Source of the DNA: DASRAJ01 sp039920305
Lineage (GTDB): Bacteria; Bacteroidota; Bacteroidia; Chitinophagales; UBA10324
Assembly: GCA_039920305.1 (NCBI GenBank)
Contig: JBDSEA010000045.1
Location: 1 to 22,298, forward strand
DNA: 22,298 bases
Reading direction: 5' to 3'
Shown here: in pieces, positions 1 through 7,800 of the stretch
Layout of the letters: every line of letters begins with the position of its first letter
Position numbering within the stretch: the first letter of the stretch is position 1
Position numbers and translations under genes: made by a program
Notes under the pieces: generated by a model
What the model saw: the letters and a program-made list of their open reading frames with translations, nothing else
Told to the model about the DNA's origin: nothing
Database searches by the model: none

Positions 1-417
1 CTGGAAATAATATTTCTTGTATCAAAAAGTAAGTCACTGCCTTATTTTATTGATGAGATGGAGCTGGGGGAGTCAGGGCATGGGATGTTTCATTTAGAAG
101 AAGTAAAAGATAAAACCGCTGCTGATCAACTGGTGGGAAGAGAAATCTTTATAGATGAAAAGATACTGAAGAAAAAGAAGGCCTTTCAGTCACCGGCAGA
201 TTTTATAGGATTTAAGCTTAACGATGCTGTCACCGGCAATCTCGGTGTTCTTGATAATTTTTTTGAATTGCCACAGCATGATCTTGGCCAATTCATCATG
301 AATGGCAAGGAAATTTTATTTCCATGGAATGAAGAAGTGGTACTCAGCATTGATAAAAGGAAAAAGGAAATTTTATTGAAGCTTCCTGAGGGATTGATAG
401 ACATTTATCTTACCTAA
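1..417 (+). CDS. rimM: Ribosome maturation factor RimM, 3' part
   Basis: The frame is open from the first base, so the gene begins upstream of the window; 138 codons and a TAA are visible. The visible part reads like the end of the RimM N-terminal barrel (PYFIDEMEL) followed by the PRC-type C-terminal barrel (DQLVGREIFID, then GFKLNDAVTGNLGVL, ending in a typical LPEGLIDIYL strand). RimM binds the 30S head through S19 and assists late 16S rRNA folding in the cytoplasm. The stop lies 9 bases before trmD, and rimM-trmD is a widespread order, which supports the call. The annotated-looking ATG at 58 is internal and not the true start. The family is recognised from motifs and context; the N-terminal half cannot be checked here. 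Confidence 0.9.
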   Translation: MEIIFLVSKSKSLPYFIDEMELGESGHGMFHLEEVKDKTAADQLVGREIFIDEKILKKKKAFQSPADFIGFKLNDAVTGNLGVLDNFFELPQHDLGQFIMNGKEILFPWNEEVVLSIDKRKKEILLKLPEGLIDIYLT

Positions 418-426
418 ATTCATTTT

Positions 427-1140
427 GTGCGGATTGATGTCATCACTGTTCTTCCTGAATTGCTTCGAAGTCCCATCGATCATTCAATCTTAAAAAGAGC
501 CCGTGAAAAAAAATTGCTTGAAATTAATCTGATCAACCTGCGTGACTACACTACGGATAATTATAAAACAGTTGATGACTATCAGTATGGCGGTGGTGCC
601 GGAATGGTAATGATGATAGAGCCGATAGCAAATTGTATTAAGCAATTAAAGAGCCAGCGCAATTATGACGAGGTCATTTACATGACGCCGGATGGCGAAT
701 TGCTGGCACAGGCAATGGCGAATAAGCTTTCACTCCTTCAAAACATCATCATACTGTGCGGCCATTACAAAGGGATTGATGAAAGAGTCCGGGAGCATTT
801 TGTTACAAAGGAAATTTCAATCGGGAATTATGTATTGAGTGGTGGCGAGCTGCCAGCTGCTGTATTTATTGATGCGGTGGGAAGGTTGATTCCTGGAGTT
901 TTGAATGATGAATCCTCAGCGCTTTCCGATTCATTCCAGGATGAGTTGCTTGCACCCCCTGTTTATACGAGACCTGAGAATTTTAATGGATGGAAAGTGC
1001 CCGGCATTCTCCTCAGCGGAGATTTTAAAAAGATAGATGAATGGCGGTATGAACAGGCAGTAAAAAGAACTGAAGAAAGGCGGCCTGGACTTTCAGGAGA
1101 TATTAATCCAGCGGATGGATTACGGGTTGATTTACCTTGA
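427..1140 (+). CDS. trmD: tRNA (guanine-37-N1)-methyltransferase TrmD
   Basis: This enzyme transfers a methyl group from S-adenosylmethionine to G37, next to the anticodon of some tRNAs, which prevents +1 frameshifting. The 237 residues match the usual length. The trefoil-knot SAM site is intact: LCGHYKGIDERV at about residues 110-121 and SIGNYVLSGGEL at 131-142. YQYGGGAGMVM lies at 53-63, and the C-terminal tRNA-binding part contains PPVYTRPENFNGWKVP and LLSGDFKKIDEWR. The start is a GTG at 427: the protein must begin at MRIDVITVLP and no ATG is available nearby. It sits 9 bases after rimM, so the two are probably co-transcribed and perhaps translationally linked. Nothing looks damaged. Confidence 0.98.
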   Translation: MRIDVITVLPELLRSPIDHSILKRAREKKLLEINLINLRDYTTDNYKTVDDYQYGGGAGMVMMIEPIANCIKQLKSQRNYDEVIYMTPDGELLAQAMANKLSLLQNIIILCGHYKGIDERVREHFVTKEISIGNYVLSGGELPAAVFIDAVGRLIPGVLNDESSALSDSFQDELLAPPVYTRPENFNGWKVPGILLSGDFKKIDEWRYEQAVKRTEERRPGLSGDINPADGLRVDLP

Positions 1141-1152
1141 TGAATTCCTGAT

Positions 1153-1160
1153 TAACTTTG
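1153..1160 (+). promoter_or_regulatory. Bacteroidota -7 element (TAACTTTG) before the DUF1573 gene
   Basis: TAACTTTG fits the TAnnTTTG -7 consensus known for Bacteroidota primary sigma factor promoters. It ends 16 bases before the ATG at 1177. A TTG at 1127-1129 could be the -33 element, but the spacing of 23 bases is a little long. It would let DUF1573-yajC-coaE be transcribed separately from rimM-trmD. Confidence 0.45.
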
Positions 1161-1176
1161 CATTACTGAACCTGAA

Positions 1177-1647
1177 ATGATAAAATCCTTTTTTCTTTTT
1201 CCCATCATTCTATTATTTATATTTTCTGCCTGTGAGAGAGAGGAAAATGAAACAGGATCTTCAGGTCAGAACACTCTTTCCGGCGACATTGTAAAGAACC
1301 CGGGCACACTTCAGCCAAACAATGCTCAAAAGTTGCCGGAGCTTACTTTTGAAACGCTGGATCATGACTTTGGAAAAATCAGTGAAGGAGCAACGGTTGA
1401 ATTTGATTTCAGGTTCACCAATACAGGTGAAGCTCCGCTTATCATATCTGAAGTAAAAGCATCATGCGGATGCACCACACCTTCATGGCCTAAAGGAGTT
1501 ATTAAACCCGGAAGCTCAGATGCAATTAAGGTAGCATATAATAGTCAGGGTCGTCCCGGTCAGTTCGGTAAAGGAATTACCGTGATATCAAATACATATC
1601 CCAACCAAACCATATTAAAAATATCAGGAGTAGTATTTCCAAATTAA
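1177..1647 (+). CDS. DUF1573 lipoprotein
   Basis: A 156-residue exported lipoprotein. The N-terminal hydrophobic stretch ends in the lipobox FSAC with the lipidated Cys at 19. After a low-complexity linker (about 20-52) comes one DUF1573 domain, an immunoglobulin-like beta fold (about 55-155). Hallmarks are HDFGKISEG (63-71), the F-x-N-T-G-x-x-P-L-I-I strand (80-90) and the SCGCT motif (96-100). Its molecular role is unknown; in Bacteroidota it commonly sits next to yajC and coaE, as here, with 21 bases to yajC. Because it lies beside a Sec accessory gene and is surface or periplasmic, a link to envelope biogenesis is often assumed, but that is inference only. Confidence 0.9.
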   Translation: MIKSFFLFPIILLFIFSACEREENETGSSGQNTLSGDIVKNPGTLQPNNAQKLPELTFETLDHDFGKISEGATVEFDFRFTNTGEAPLIISEVKASCGCTTPSWPKGVIKPGSSDAIKVAYNSQGRPGQFGKGITVISNTYPNQTILKISGVVFPN

Positions 1648-1668
1648 TTAAACAAAAACCTTTATCAA

Positions 1669-2010
1669 ATGCAATCACTGTTTATATTACTCATGGGATC
1701 CACCGGAAGTAGCAGCTCAGGCAGCTCCATGTGGTCAACACCACTGTTGTTTGTTGGCATCTTTGCTGTCATGTACTTTTTTATGATCCGGCCACAGGCA
1801 AAGAAGGCCAAAGACCAGAAATCCTTTATTGATAACCTGCAGAAAGGTGATAAAGTAATTACGGTTGCAGGTATTCATGGAAAAATTACCCGCGTGAATG
1901 ATAATGGGACCGTTGAAGTTGAAATTGATACCAACACAAAGGTGATCATGGAACGCTCAGGAATATCCATGGAATACACCCGCTCAGTACAGCAACCTGC
2001 AATTAAATAA
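1669..2010 (+). CDS. yajC: Preprotein translocase subunit YajC
   Basis: A small single-span inner-membrane protein that associates with SecDF and the SecYEG translocon and supports protein export. The 113 residues fit the family. A Gly/Ser-rich N-terminal tail (10-20) precedes one transmembrane segment (about 24-40), followed directly by the family signature FMIRPQAKKAKD (38-49). The cytosolic part carries LQKGDKVITVAGIHGKI (57-73), also characteristic. The stop codon abuts the coaE ATG with no spacer, so translation of the two is probably coupled. No oddities seen. Confidence 0.97.
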   Translation: MQSLFILLMGSTGSSSSGSSMWSTPLLFVGIFAVMYFFMIRPQAKKAKDQKSFIDNLQKGDKVITVAGIHGKITRVNDNGTVEVEIDTNTKVIMERSGISMEYTRSVQQPAIK

Positions 2011-2604
2011 ATGATAAAAGCAGGAATCACCGGCGGCATTGGTGCTGGTAAAACCACCGTTTGCCGGATCTTTGAAACTCTGGGAATCCCGGTTTTTTAC
2101 GCTGATGCCGAAGCAAAGAAAATTTTGCACAATGACCGGAACGTGATCCATGCAGTAAGAGCAGTTTTCGGGGAGGAAGTTTTTACTGAGGGCTCTCCCG
2201 ACCGCAAAAAAATGGCTGCAGTTGTTTTTGAGAACGCTCAAAAGCTACAGCAGCTTAATTCAATTCTTCATCCTTCCACTTTCCTGAAATATGAAAAATG
2301 GATTGCAGGGATGAAAGATTTCCCATATACCTTGCTGGAAGCCGCATTGATTTATGAATCCGGTGCGTATAAATATCTGGATAAGATCATTGCAGTTTTT
2401 TCAACACCTGAACTCCGGATCGGTAGAATCATCAGGCGTGATAATATAAGTGCACAGCAGGTAATATCCATAATGAAGTATCAACCGAAGGCGGACATCC
2501 ACAGAAAAAAATCAGATTTCAGTATCATAAATGAAGGGGATCAATTACTCATTCCACAGGTAATGAGAATTCATGAGCAAATTCTTTCGTTAATAAAAAA
2601 TTGA
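2011..2604 (+). CDS. coaE: Dephospho-CoA kinase CoaE
   Basis: Catalyses the last step of coenzyme A synthesis, the ATP-dependent phosphorylation of the 3'-hydroxyl of dephospho-CoA, in the cytoplasm. The P-loop GGIGAGKTT is at 8-16, the substrate-binding Asp is in YADAEAKKIL (30-39), ILHP lies at 85-88 and LLEAALIYESG at 108-118. The lid and adenine-binding part shows RIIRRDNIS and KADIHRKKSDFSIINEG. The 197 residues match the usual length. The ATG directly follows the yajC stop, so it is part of the DUF1573-yajC-coaE unit. The gene appears intact. Confidence 0.97.
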   Translation: MIKAGITGGIGAGKTTVCRIFETLGIPVFYADAEAKKILHNDRNVIHAVRAVFGEEVFTEGSPDRKKMAAVVFENAQKLQQLNSILHPSTFLKYEKWIAGMKDFPYTLLEAALIYESGAYKYLDKIIAVFSTPELRIGRIIRRDNISAQQVISIMKYQPKADIHRKKSDFSIINEGDQLLIPQVMRIHEQILSLIKN

Positions 2605-2636
2605 TTTATATGGTATCCACCGAAAACAAAAGCTGT

Positions 2637-2644
2637 TATATTTG
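2637..2644 (+). promoter_or_regulatory. Bacteroidota -7 element (TATATTTG) before the fatty acid hydroxylase gene
   Basis: TATATTTG matches TAnnTTTG and ends 17 bases before the ATG at 2662. No convincing -33 TTG was found at the expected distance. It suggests that the hydroxylase gene has its own promoter and is not only read through from coaE. Confidence 0.45.
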
Positions 2645-2661
2645 CTTAATCGCATTTACCT

Positions 2662-3312
2662 ATGCAGGAGTTAAGAATTAAAAATAAAGGACAGGCCACG
2701 CTCTTTCAATCGCGACAGCTTGAGGCGTTCACCAAAACAAGTCCGCAGGTTATTTTCAGCATGTATGTTCCGCTTATTGTTGCGATGGGGGCATATAGTC
2801 TTTTCGTTTTGCATATTTCTTGGTATTTTGCTATTGGGTATTTTCTGTTCGGAATGTTTTTCTGGACATTTTTCGAATATATCATGCACCGTTTTGTTTT
2901 TCATATTCATTCCGAAAAACCCAGGGTTCAGAAGCTTATTTATACTGCCCATGGTGTACATCATGAATATCCCCGTGATAAGGATCGCTTATTTCTTCCT
3001 CCGGTACCCAGCCTGATCGTGGCGTCTGTTGTTTTCACGCTTTTTCATTTCGCTCTGAATAACAATGCCTTTTTATTTTTCCCTGGTTTTGTTTTCGGTT
3101 ATTTGATTTATGGATCAATGCATTATGCTATCCATGCCATGGCACCTCCTTTCAAGTTTATGAAGTCATGGTGGCGCTATCATCACCTGCATCATTATAT
3201 GGATGATGAAAAAGGCTTTGGGGTTTCCTCACCTCTATGGGATCACGTGTTTGGAACTGTTCCTACTTATGAGGGAAAATTTGAAAATCCAGAAGGTAGG
3301 AAAGATTTTTAA
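2662..3312 (+). CDS. Fatty acid 2-hydroxylase-like membrane di-iron protein
   Basis: A 216-residue integral membrane protein of the fatty acid hydroxylase superfamily. Four hydrophobic segments are evident (about 32-50, 52-72, 116-132, 136-152). The di-iron His clusters are complete: HRFVFHIH (76-83), HGVHH (97-101), HYAIH (154-158) and HHLHH (174-178). The arrangement, including RLFLPP (109-114) and GFGVSSPLWDHVFGT (185-199), resembles eukaryotic FA2H/Scs7 more than sterol desaturases. By family, it would use O2 and electrons to place a hydroxyl on C2 of an acyl chain, possibly in sphingolipids, which many Bacteroidota make. The substrate is inferred. It lacks the cytochrome b5 domain found in yeast and animal relatives, so an external electron donor is needed. 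It converges on the response regulator gene with 31 bases between. Confidence 0.85.
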   Translation: MQELRIKNKGQATLFQSRQLEAFTKTSPQVIFSMYVPLIVAMGAYSLFVLHISWYFAIGYFLFGMFFWTFFEYIMHRFVFHIHSEKPRVQKLIYTAHGVHHEYPRDKDRLFLPPVPSLIVASVVFTLFHFALNNNAFLFFPGFVFGYLIYGSMHYAIHAMAPPFKFMKSWWRYHHLHHYMDDEKGFGVSSPLWDHVFGTVPTYEGKFENPEGRKDF

Positions 3313-3343
3313 ACCCTTGTTTATTAAAGTTAGATGTAATAAT

Positions 3344-4714
3344 TCAATTTCCTGAAACCTCTTCGCGCTTTAAGTCATATTTCTCCATTTTACTATAAAG
3401 ATGACTGCGCTGCATATCAATCTCATCTGCCGTTTTAGAAACATTCCAGTTACTCATTCGCAGTTTGTATTCAATGTACTTTCTTTCCATATCATCCCGG
3501 AAATCCACGAACTTTTCGAAGCGGTTAAAAAGCATTTCAAGAGGATCCTTGGTAACATTGGCAACGCCATAAGCAAGCACTTCCTGCTCGGTGATCTTGG
3601 CATCGCTTAAGATTACAAGCCTTTCCATTACATTATGCAACTCGCGAATATTTCCGGTCCAGTTGATGCTGATAAGTTCTTCCATTGCCTTTGGTGTAAT
3701 AACTTTCCGGGGCATGCCATATTCCTCACAAATTTCCTGAACAAATCTTTCCGCAAGGATTGGAATATCTTCCTTACGCTCATTGAGCGTGGGCACATGC
3801 ATGATGATGACACTAAGGCGGTGATATAAATCCATTCTGAAATTTCCTTTGTCAATTTCTTTGCTCAGGTCTTTATTTGTTGCAGCAATAACCCGCACAT
3901 CCACGGTAATATCCTTATCGGCTCCAACACGGGTGATCTTGTTTTCCTGCAAAGCGCGTAATACTTTTGCCTGTGCACTCAGGCTCATGTCACCAATTTC
4001 ATCCATGAATAACGTACCATTCGTGGCTGATTCAAATTTCCCAATCCGCTGCTTGATTGCGGAAGTGAAGGCGCCTTTTTCATGACCGAATAATTCGCTT
4101 TCAATAAGCTCAGAGGGAATCGCTGCGCAATTCACTTCGATAAACGGGCCATCCGCACGGTGGCTTTTTTCATGCATCCAGCGGGCTACCAGTTCCTTGC
4201 CGGTTCCATTGTCACCGGTAATAAGTACCCGCGCATCAGTGGGTGCGACTTTGTCAATGCGCTCCTTGATCTTAGTGATGCCGGGTGATTCTCCAAGCAT
4301 TTCACGGGTTCTCGATACTTTACGCTTGAGTACCTTAGTCTCGGTTACCAGGGTAGCTTTTTCCAGCGCATTGCGCAAAGTAATGAGAAGTCTATTCAGG
4401 TCCATGGGTTTAGCAACAAAATCATATGCACCTTTTTTAACTGCTTCTACAGCAGTATCAATGGTGCCATGTCCTGAAACCATAATAACCGGGGTATCAA
4501 TTTTCATTTCCATGATCTTATCGAGCACTTCCATACCATCCATCTTAGGCATTTTAATATCCAGAAGAATGGCATCAAATGATTTTTCCTTAATTAAATT
4601 CAATCCTTCAACTCCATCAGCCGCTTCTTCTACTTTATAGCTTTCGTATTCCAGGATCTCACGCAACGTGCGTCGAATGCTTTTCTCATCATCAATAACT
4701 AAAATAGTTGCCAT
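3344..4714 (-). CDS. Sigma-54-dependent response regulator, NtrC/AtoC type
   Basis: A 456-residue cytoplasmic transcription activator. The receiver domain (1-120) has the acidic pair D8/D9, phospho-acceptor D52, S80 and K102. The AAA+ domain (about 140-370) has Walker A GDNGTGKE (167-174), Walker B TLFMDEIGD (234-242) and sensor region VRVIAATNKDL. The loop that contacts sigma-54 reads GAFTSA (214-219) where the classical form is GAFTGA. A Fis-type helix-turn-helix follows at the C-terminus (NVSKTADEIDMQRSHLYSKM). On phosphorylation it should form a ring and remodel sigma-54 polymerase at distant enhancers. No histidine kinase is encoded here, so it is an orphan within the window. A possible promoter lies 53 bases upstream of its ATG. 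Targets are unknown. Confidence 0.95.
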   Translation of the reverse strand: MATILVIDDEKSIRRTLREILEYESYKVEEAADGVEGLNLIKEKSFDAILLDIKMPKMDGMEVLDKIMEMKIDTPVIMVSGHGTIDTAVEAVKKGAYDFVAKPMDLNRLLITLRNALEKATLVTETKVLKRKVSRTREMLGESPGITKIKERIDKVAPTDARVLITGDNGTGKELVARWMHEKSHRADGPFIEVNCAAIPSELIESELFGHEKGAFTSAIKQRIGKFESATNGTLFMDEIGDMSLSAQAKVLRALQENKITRVGADKDITVDVRVIAATNKDLSKEIDKGNFRMDLYHRLSVIIMHVPTLNERKEDIPILAERFVQEICEEYGMPRKVITPKAMEELISINWTGNIRELHNVMERLVILSDAKITEQEVLAYGVANVTKDPLEMLFNRFEKFVDFRDDMERKYIEYKLRMSNWNVSKTADEIDMQRSHLYSKMEKYDLKREEVSGN

Positions 4715-4767
4715 ATAAAAATTTTATTTCGTATTTCTTACCATTGAATTCTTTAAAATGCAGGGAA

Positions 4768-4775
4768 CAAAAATA
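4768..4775 (-). promoter_or_regulatory. Bacteroidota -7 element (TATTTTTG) before the response regulator gene
   Basis: On the minus strand, TATTTTTG matches TAnnTTTG and lies 53 bases upstream of the regulator ATG at 4714. It falls in the 119-base gap between this gene and the large outer-membrane protein gene, so the regulator can be expressed independently of the gene upstream. The -33 element is not clear. Confidence 0.4.
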
Positions 4776-4833
4776 TAACTTCTCTTATGGAGATAGCATC
4801 ATACCAAAGAATAAGCAAGGAAAAAATACATAA

Positions 4834-7800
4834 CTATAATCTTAAGCCAAGACCAAATTCAAATAAGCCTTTTTTTTCTTCTTCAGAGAATGCAAGAGAG
4901 AAGCGGGTTGTTAATATCTCAAATAAAGGGGTAAAATAGAATCCTCCGCCATAGCCACTATGTAGGCGATTTGAAACCTCCCCCGGAATCCAAACCCGTC
5001 CTACGTCATAAAATCCAAAAATCCCAATGGTGATGGGTGCTACAAATGTTTGAAAACTCCCAAACTCAAGTGTAAGTTGATTTTGCAGGTAAACGGAGGA
5101 GTTGCCTGTAAAGCGATCTTCCAGATAACCGCGAAGATGGGATGTTCGCCCGAGTGTATTAAGCTTGTAAAACGGTACTTCACCTGTAGAATGTGTTGCT
5201 CCGCCTTTGATACCCAAAGTAATAGGAATAAGTGTACGGGTAGACTGATAAAATTCAAGTGAGATTTCACTATTCGTATAGTCTTCTTCCACATTGGTGA
5301 TATAACAGTAAACCTCCCGTGCAAATAAGCGTACCCCACTTTTGGGTGCATAAGGATTATCACGAAAATCAATATCAAGGGTTGCTATCACCCCCGTAAA
5401 ATTGAGAGGCTGAGTGCCAAACAATGAATTTTGATCTGAAAGAATATTATTTAAAGTTACCGGTTCGTCGTATTTTTCATAAAAGAGCATGGTGCTGAAT
5501 TTGCTCTTTCGCCATAAAATTCTTTGCAATCCTGAGGAGACGCTAAACCCGTTAAAAGTGGTGAGATAAAATGATCGTGGCAATGAATCGTTTTTTATGG
5601 TTTCATTTCCCAGCCCATAGAAATACCGAAAGGTATGAGGCTCACTTAATTCTGTTGTTATGATCCAATCCCATTTATTAATTGCATGATGTAATTCATT
5701 ACTTATTTTAAATCTGAAAAATTGCTGGGTGCTGAGTGTTCCTCCGATACTTAGCCTATCACCATAGCCATCCTCACCGAAATAATGGAATGTATGTGAA
5801 AAGCCAAAGCCGGCTACAAAACCTTCCTCTGGTGAATATCCCAGAATGGGGAGCGGCAGGCTTACATCATATTGGAATGCCTGCCTGTTATATTCGACTC
5901 GGTTTCTATCATCAGTGCTAACAAGCATTACTTCTTTACTTGAAACAATTGAATCATCCTTTTCCTTTTTATAATGATATATCCTGTTAAATCGCCTGCT
6001 TGATGATGCAACTGCTGAGGCATCAATAATATCCCGGCCTCTGCCACCAAATACCCTCACCATTATTTTTTTTGTGCGGGCTCCTGTGAATATTATTACG
6101 TCTTCACCATCCAGTCCGTAAATATTTATGTCCCGGGTATCACCCGGCTTGAATATCCGGTGATAAAGAGTATCTCCGGAAAGTCCATTTGTAGTTTTAT
6201 CCTTATCAAACATACTAACCTCAACTTCACCATTTTCCATTCGGGCAATATTGAAATACTCTGCTTTGTTTGATCCCACTACATCAACATGCTTTGCAAT
6301 AAGGCTGTAATATTCCATTATTCCATCCTTTAATTCATTGCGCCGCGATTTTAATTTGGCTTCAATGGTTTTACCAGAAAGTGGAATAACAGGAGCAGGA
6401 AATTGTGCAATGGCACTGTCAATAACCACATCCGGCATGAGGGCTTGTAATTTCGTTGTCAGTAACAACCAATCATCTTTATCAAGCGATGTAAGGAGAA
6501 ATCTGTCAAGATGACGGGAAGGCCACGTGAGAGATGATAGGTCATGAAAATGATAACCGAAATCTTCAGCGTTCGGTAGTGCCCAGTGTCTGGAAGCAAG
6601 GTAGGGGAGTATGCCATTCCAGTGAGAAAATGCGTGATCCCTGTCACGTGGGATTGGATAGTAAACAGTCTTGTCATTTTGTTTGAAGCCAGCCCATTTC
6701 CAGTTATCCTCATGGCGCCCCCAGTCGCCGATCCAAATATCAAAGATGCGGGCAAATGCAAATGACGGAGCATCTACTGAATGATCATGACTCTTATAAA
6801 GTTTTTTGAAAAGATCATTGCTGCGAACAATATTATCAGCACCAAATGTTGCCGGGAGCTCCCCCTTTCCTTTCTTTGGTTTCTCCTCAAGCATTCCAAG
6901 CATTCCACTAAACTCATTTTTGAATGCACCCAGACTGATATCATCCGGCATCAGGAATAACTGGGGCTGCACATGAAATATTGAAGTGTTTGCAAGAAGG
7001 GATGACACCGGCAAAGCACCATAGGGATTTTGTGTTGCTGTGATCTGTCGCGCTAATCCCAGTACCAGCGTTTTCCGGAGGGCAGGATCCAATGCCTTGA
7101 TTGGATCTTTATCAATGCTTCTGAACACGTAAGCTTTACCATCAGCTCCATCGAATGATAAAGAATGTGTTTGTCTTCCGCCACCTCTTCCTGTAGGAAT
7201 CAGCCCTCCGTGTGCAGAATCAAGGTTCAGGTACGGGGTATTGACAGGAACAGTCCAGCTTGATCGGTATAGTGTTCCAAGAAATATCTTTTTCAGTATT
7301 CCCGCCTTGTATTCTGGTCCGGCAATGGCAGTTGCTGCATGAGTTGTGCCTGGACTCATAGTTTCAGATGAATCAATATTTTCTTCCCTGCATGGAATAA
7401 AGCTTGTGTTTAAGGGAGCGCTGGATTTATCATTATCGCAGAATGATTGAAATAATTCTTTTGATGTGATCCGGAGAATCTTGCCCTCATCGAGCTCATA
7501 CGCATCCATCATTACTTTTCCATCATTATAATAAGAGAGCTTGATAAAACCATTTTTACCGGACCTGAAGATTGTATTTTTTGTCTTTCCCGCAGGTAAA
7601 TTTTTCGCAATAGACCCACTTACAAGCTGGTAAGAATTTCCAATATGAAAGGCCTGAAGATTATAATCATGAGAGGATGCATAGATGATGGAATAATCCT
7701 GCATCAGGTTTTTCATCTGATCAGAGAATTCTCCGTATGCCGGATAAGCTATATCTTTCGGTGAACCTACATTTTGATGAAAGGCAGCATTGAAAGTACC

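Noticed and set aside
700..725. Sigma-54 promoter-like TGGCAC sequence
   Set aside because: Lies inside trmD, has no proper -12 GC element at the right spacing, and no gene starts downstream of it.
4197..4640. A 147-residue plus-strand frame opposite the response regulator
   Set aside because: Antisense shadow of a well-supported gene; composition rich in Ser and Ile without any motif.
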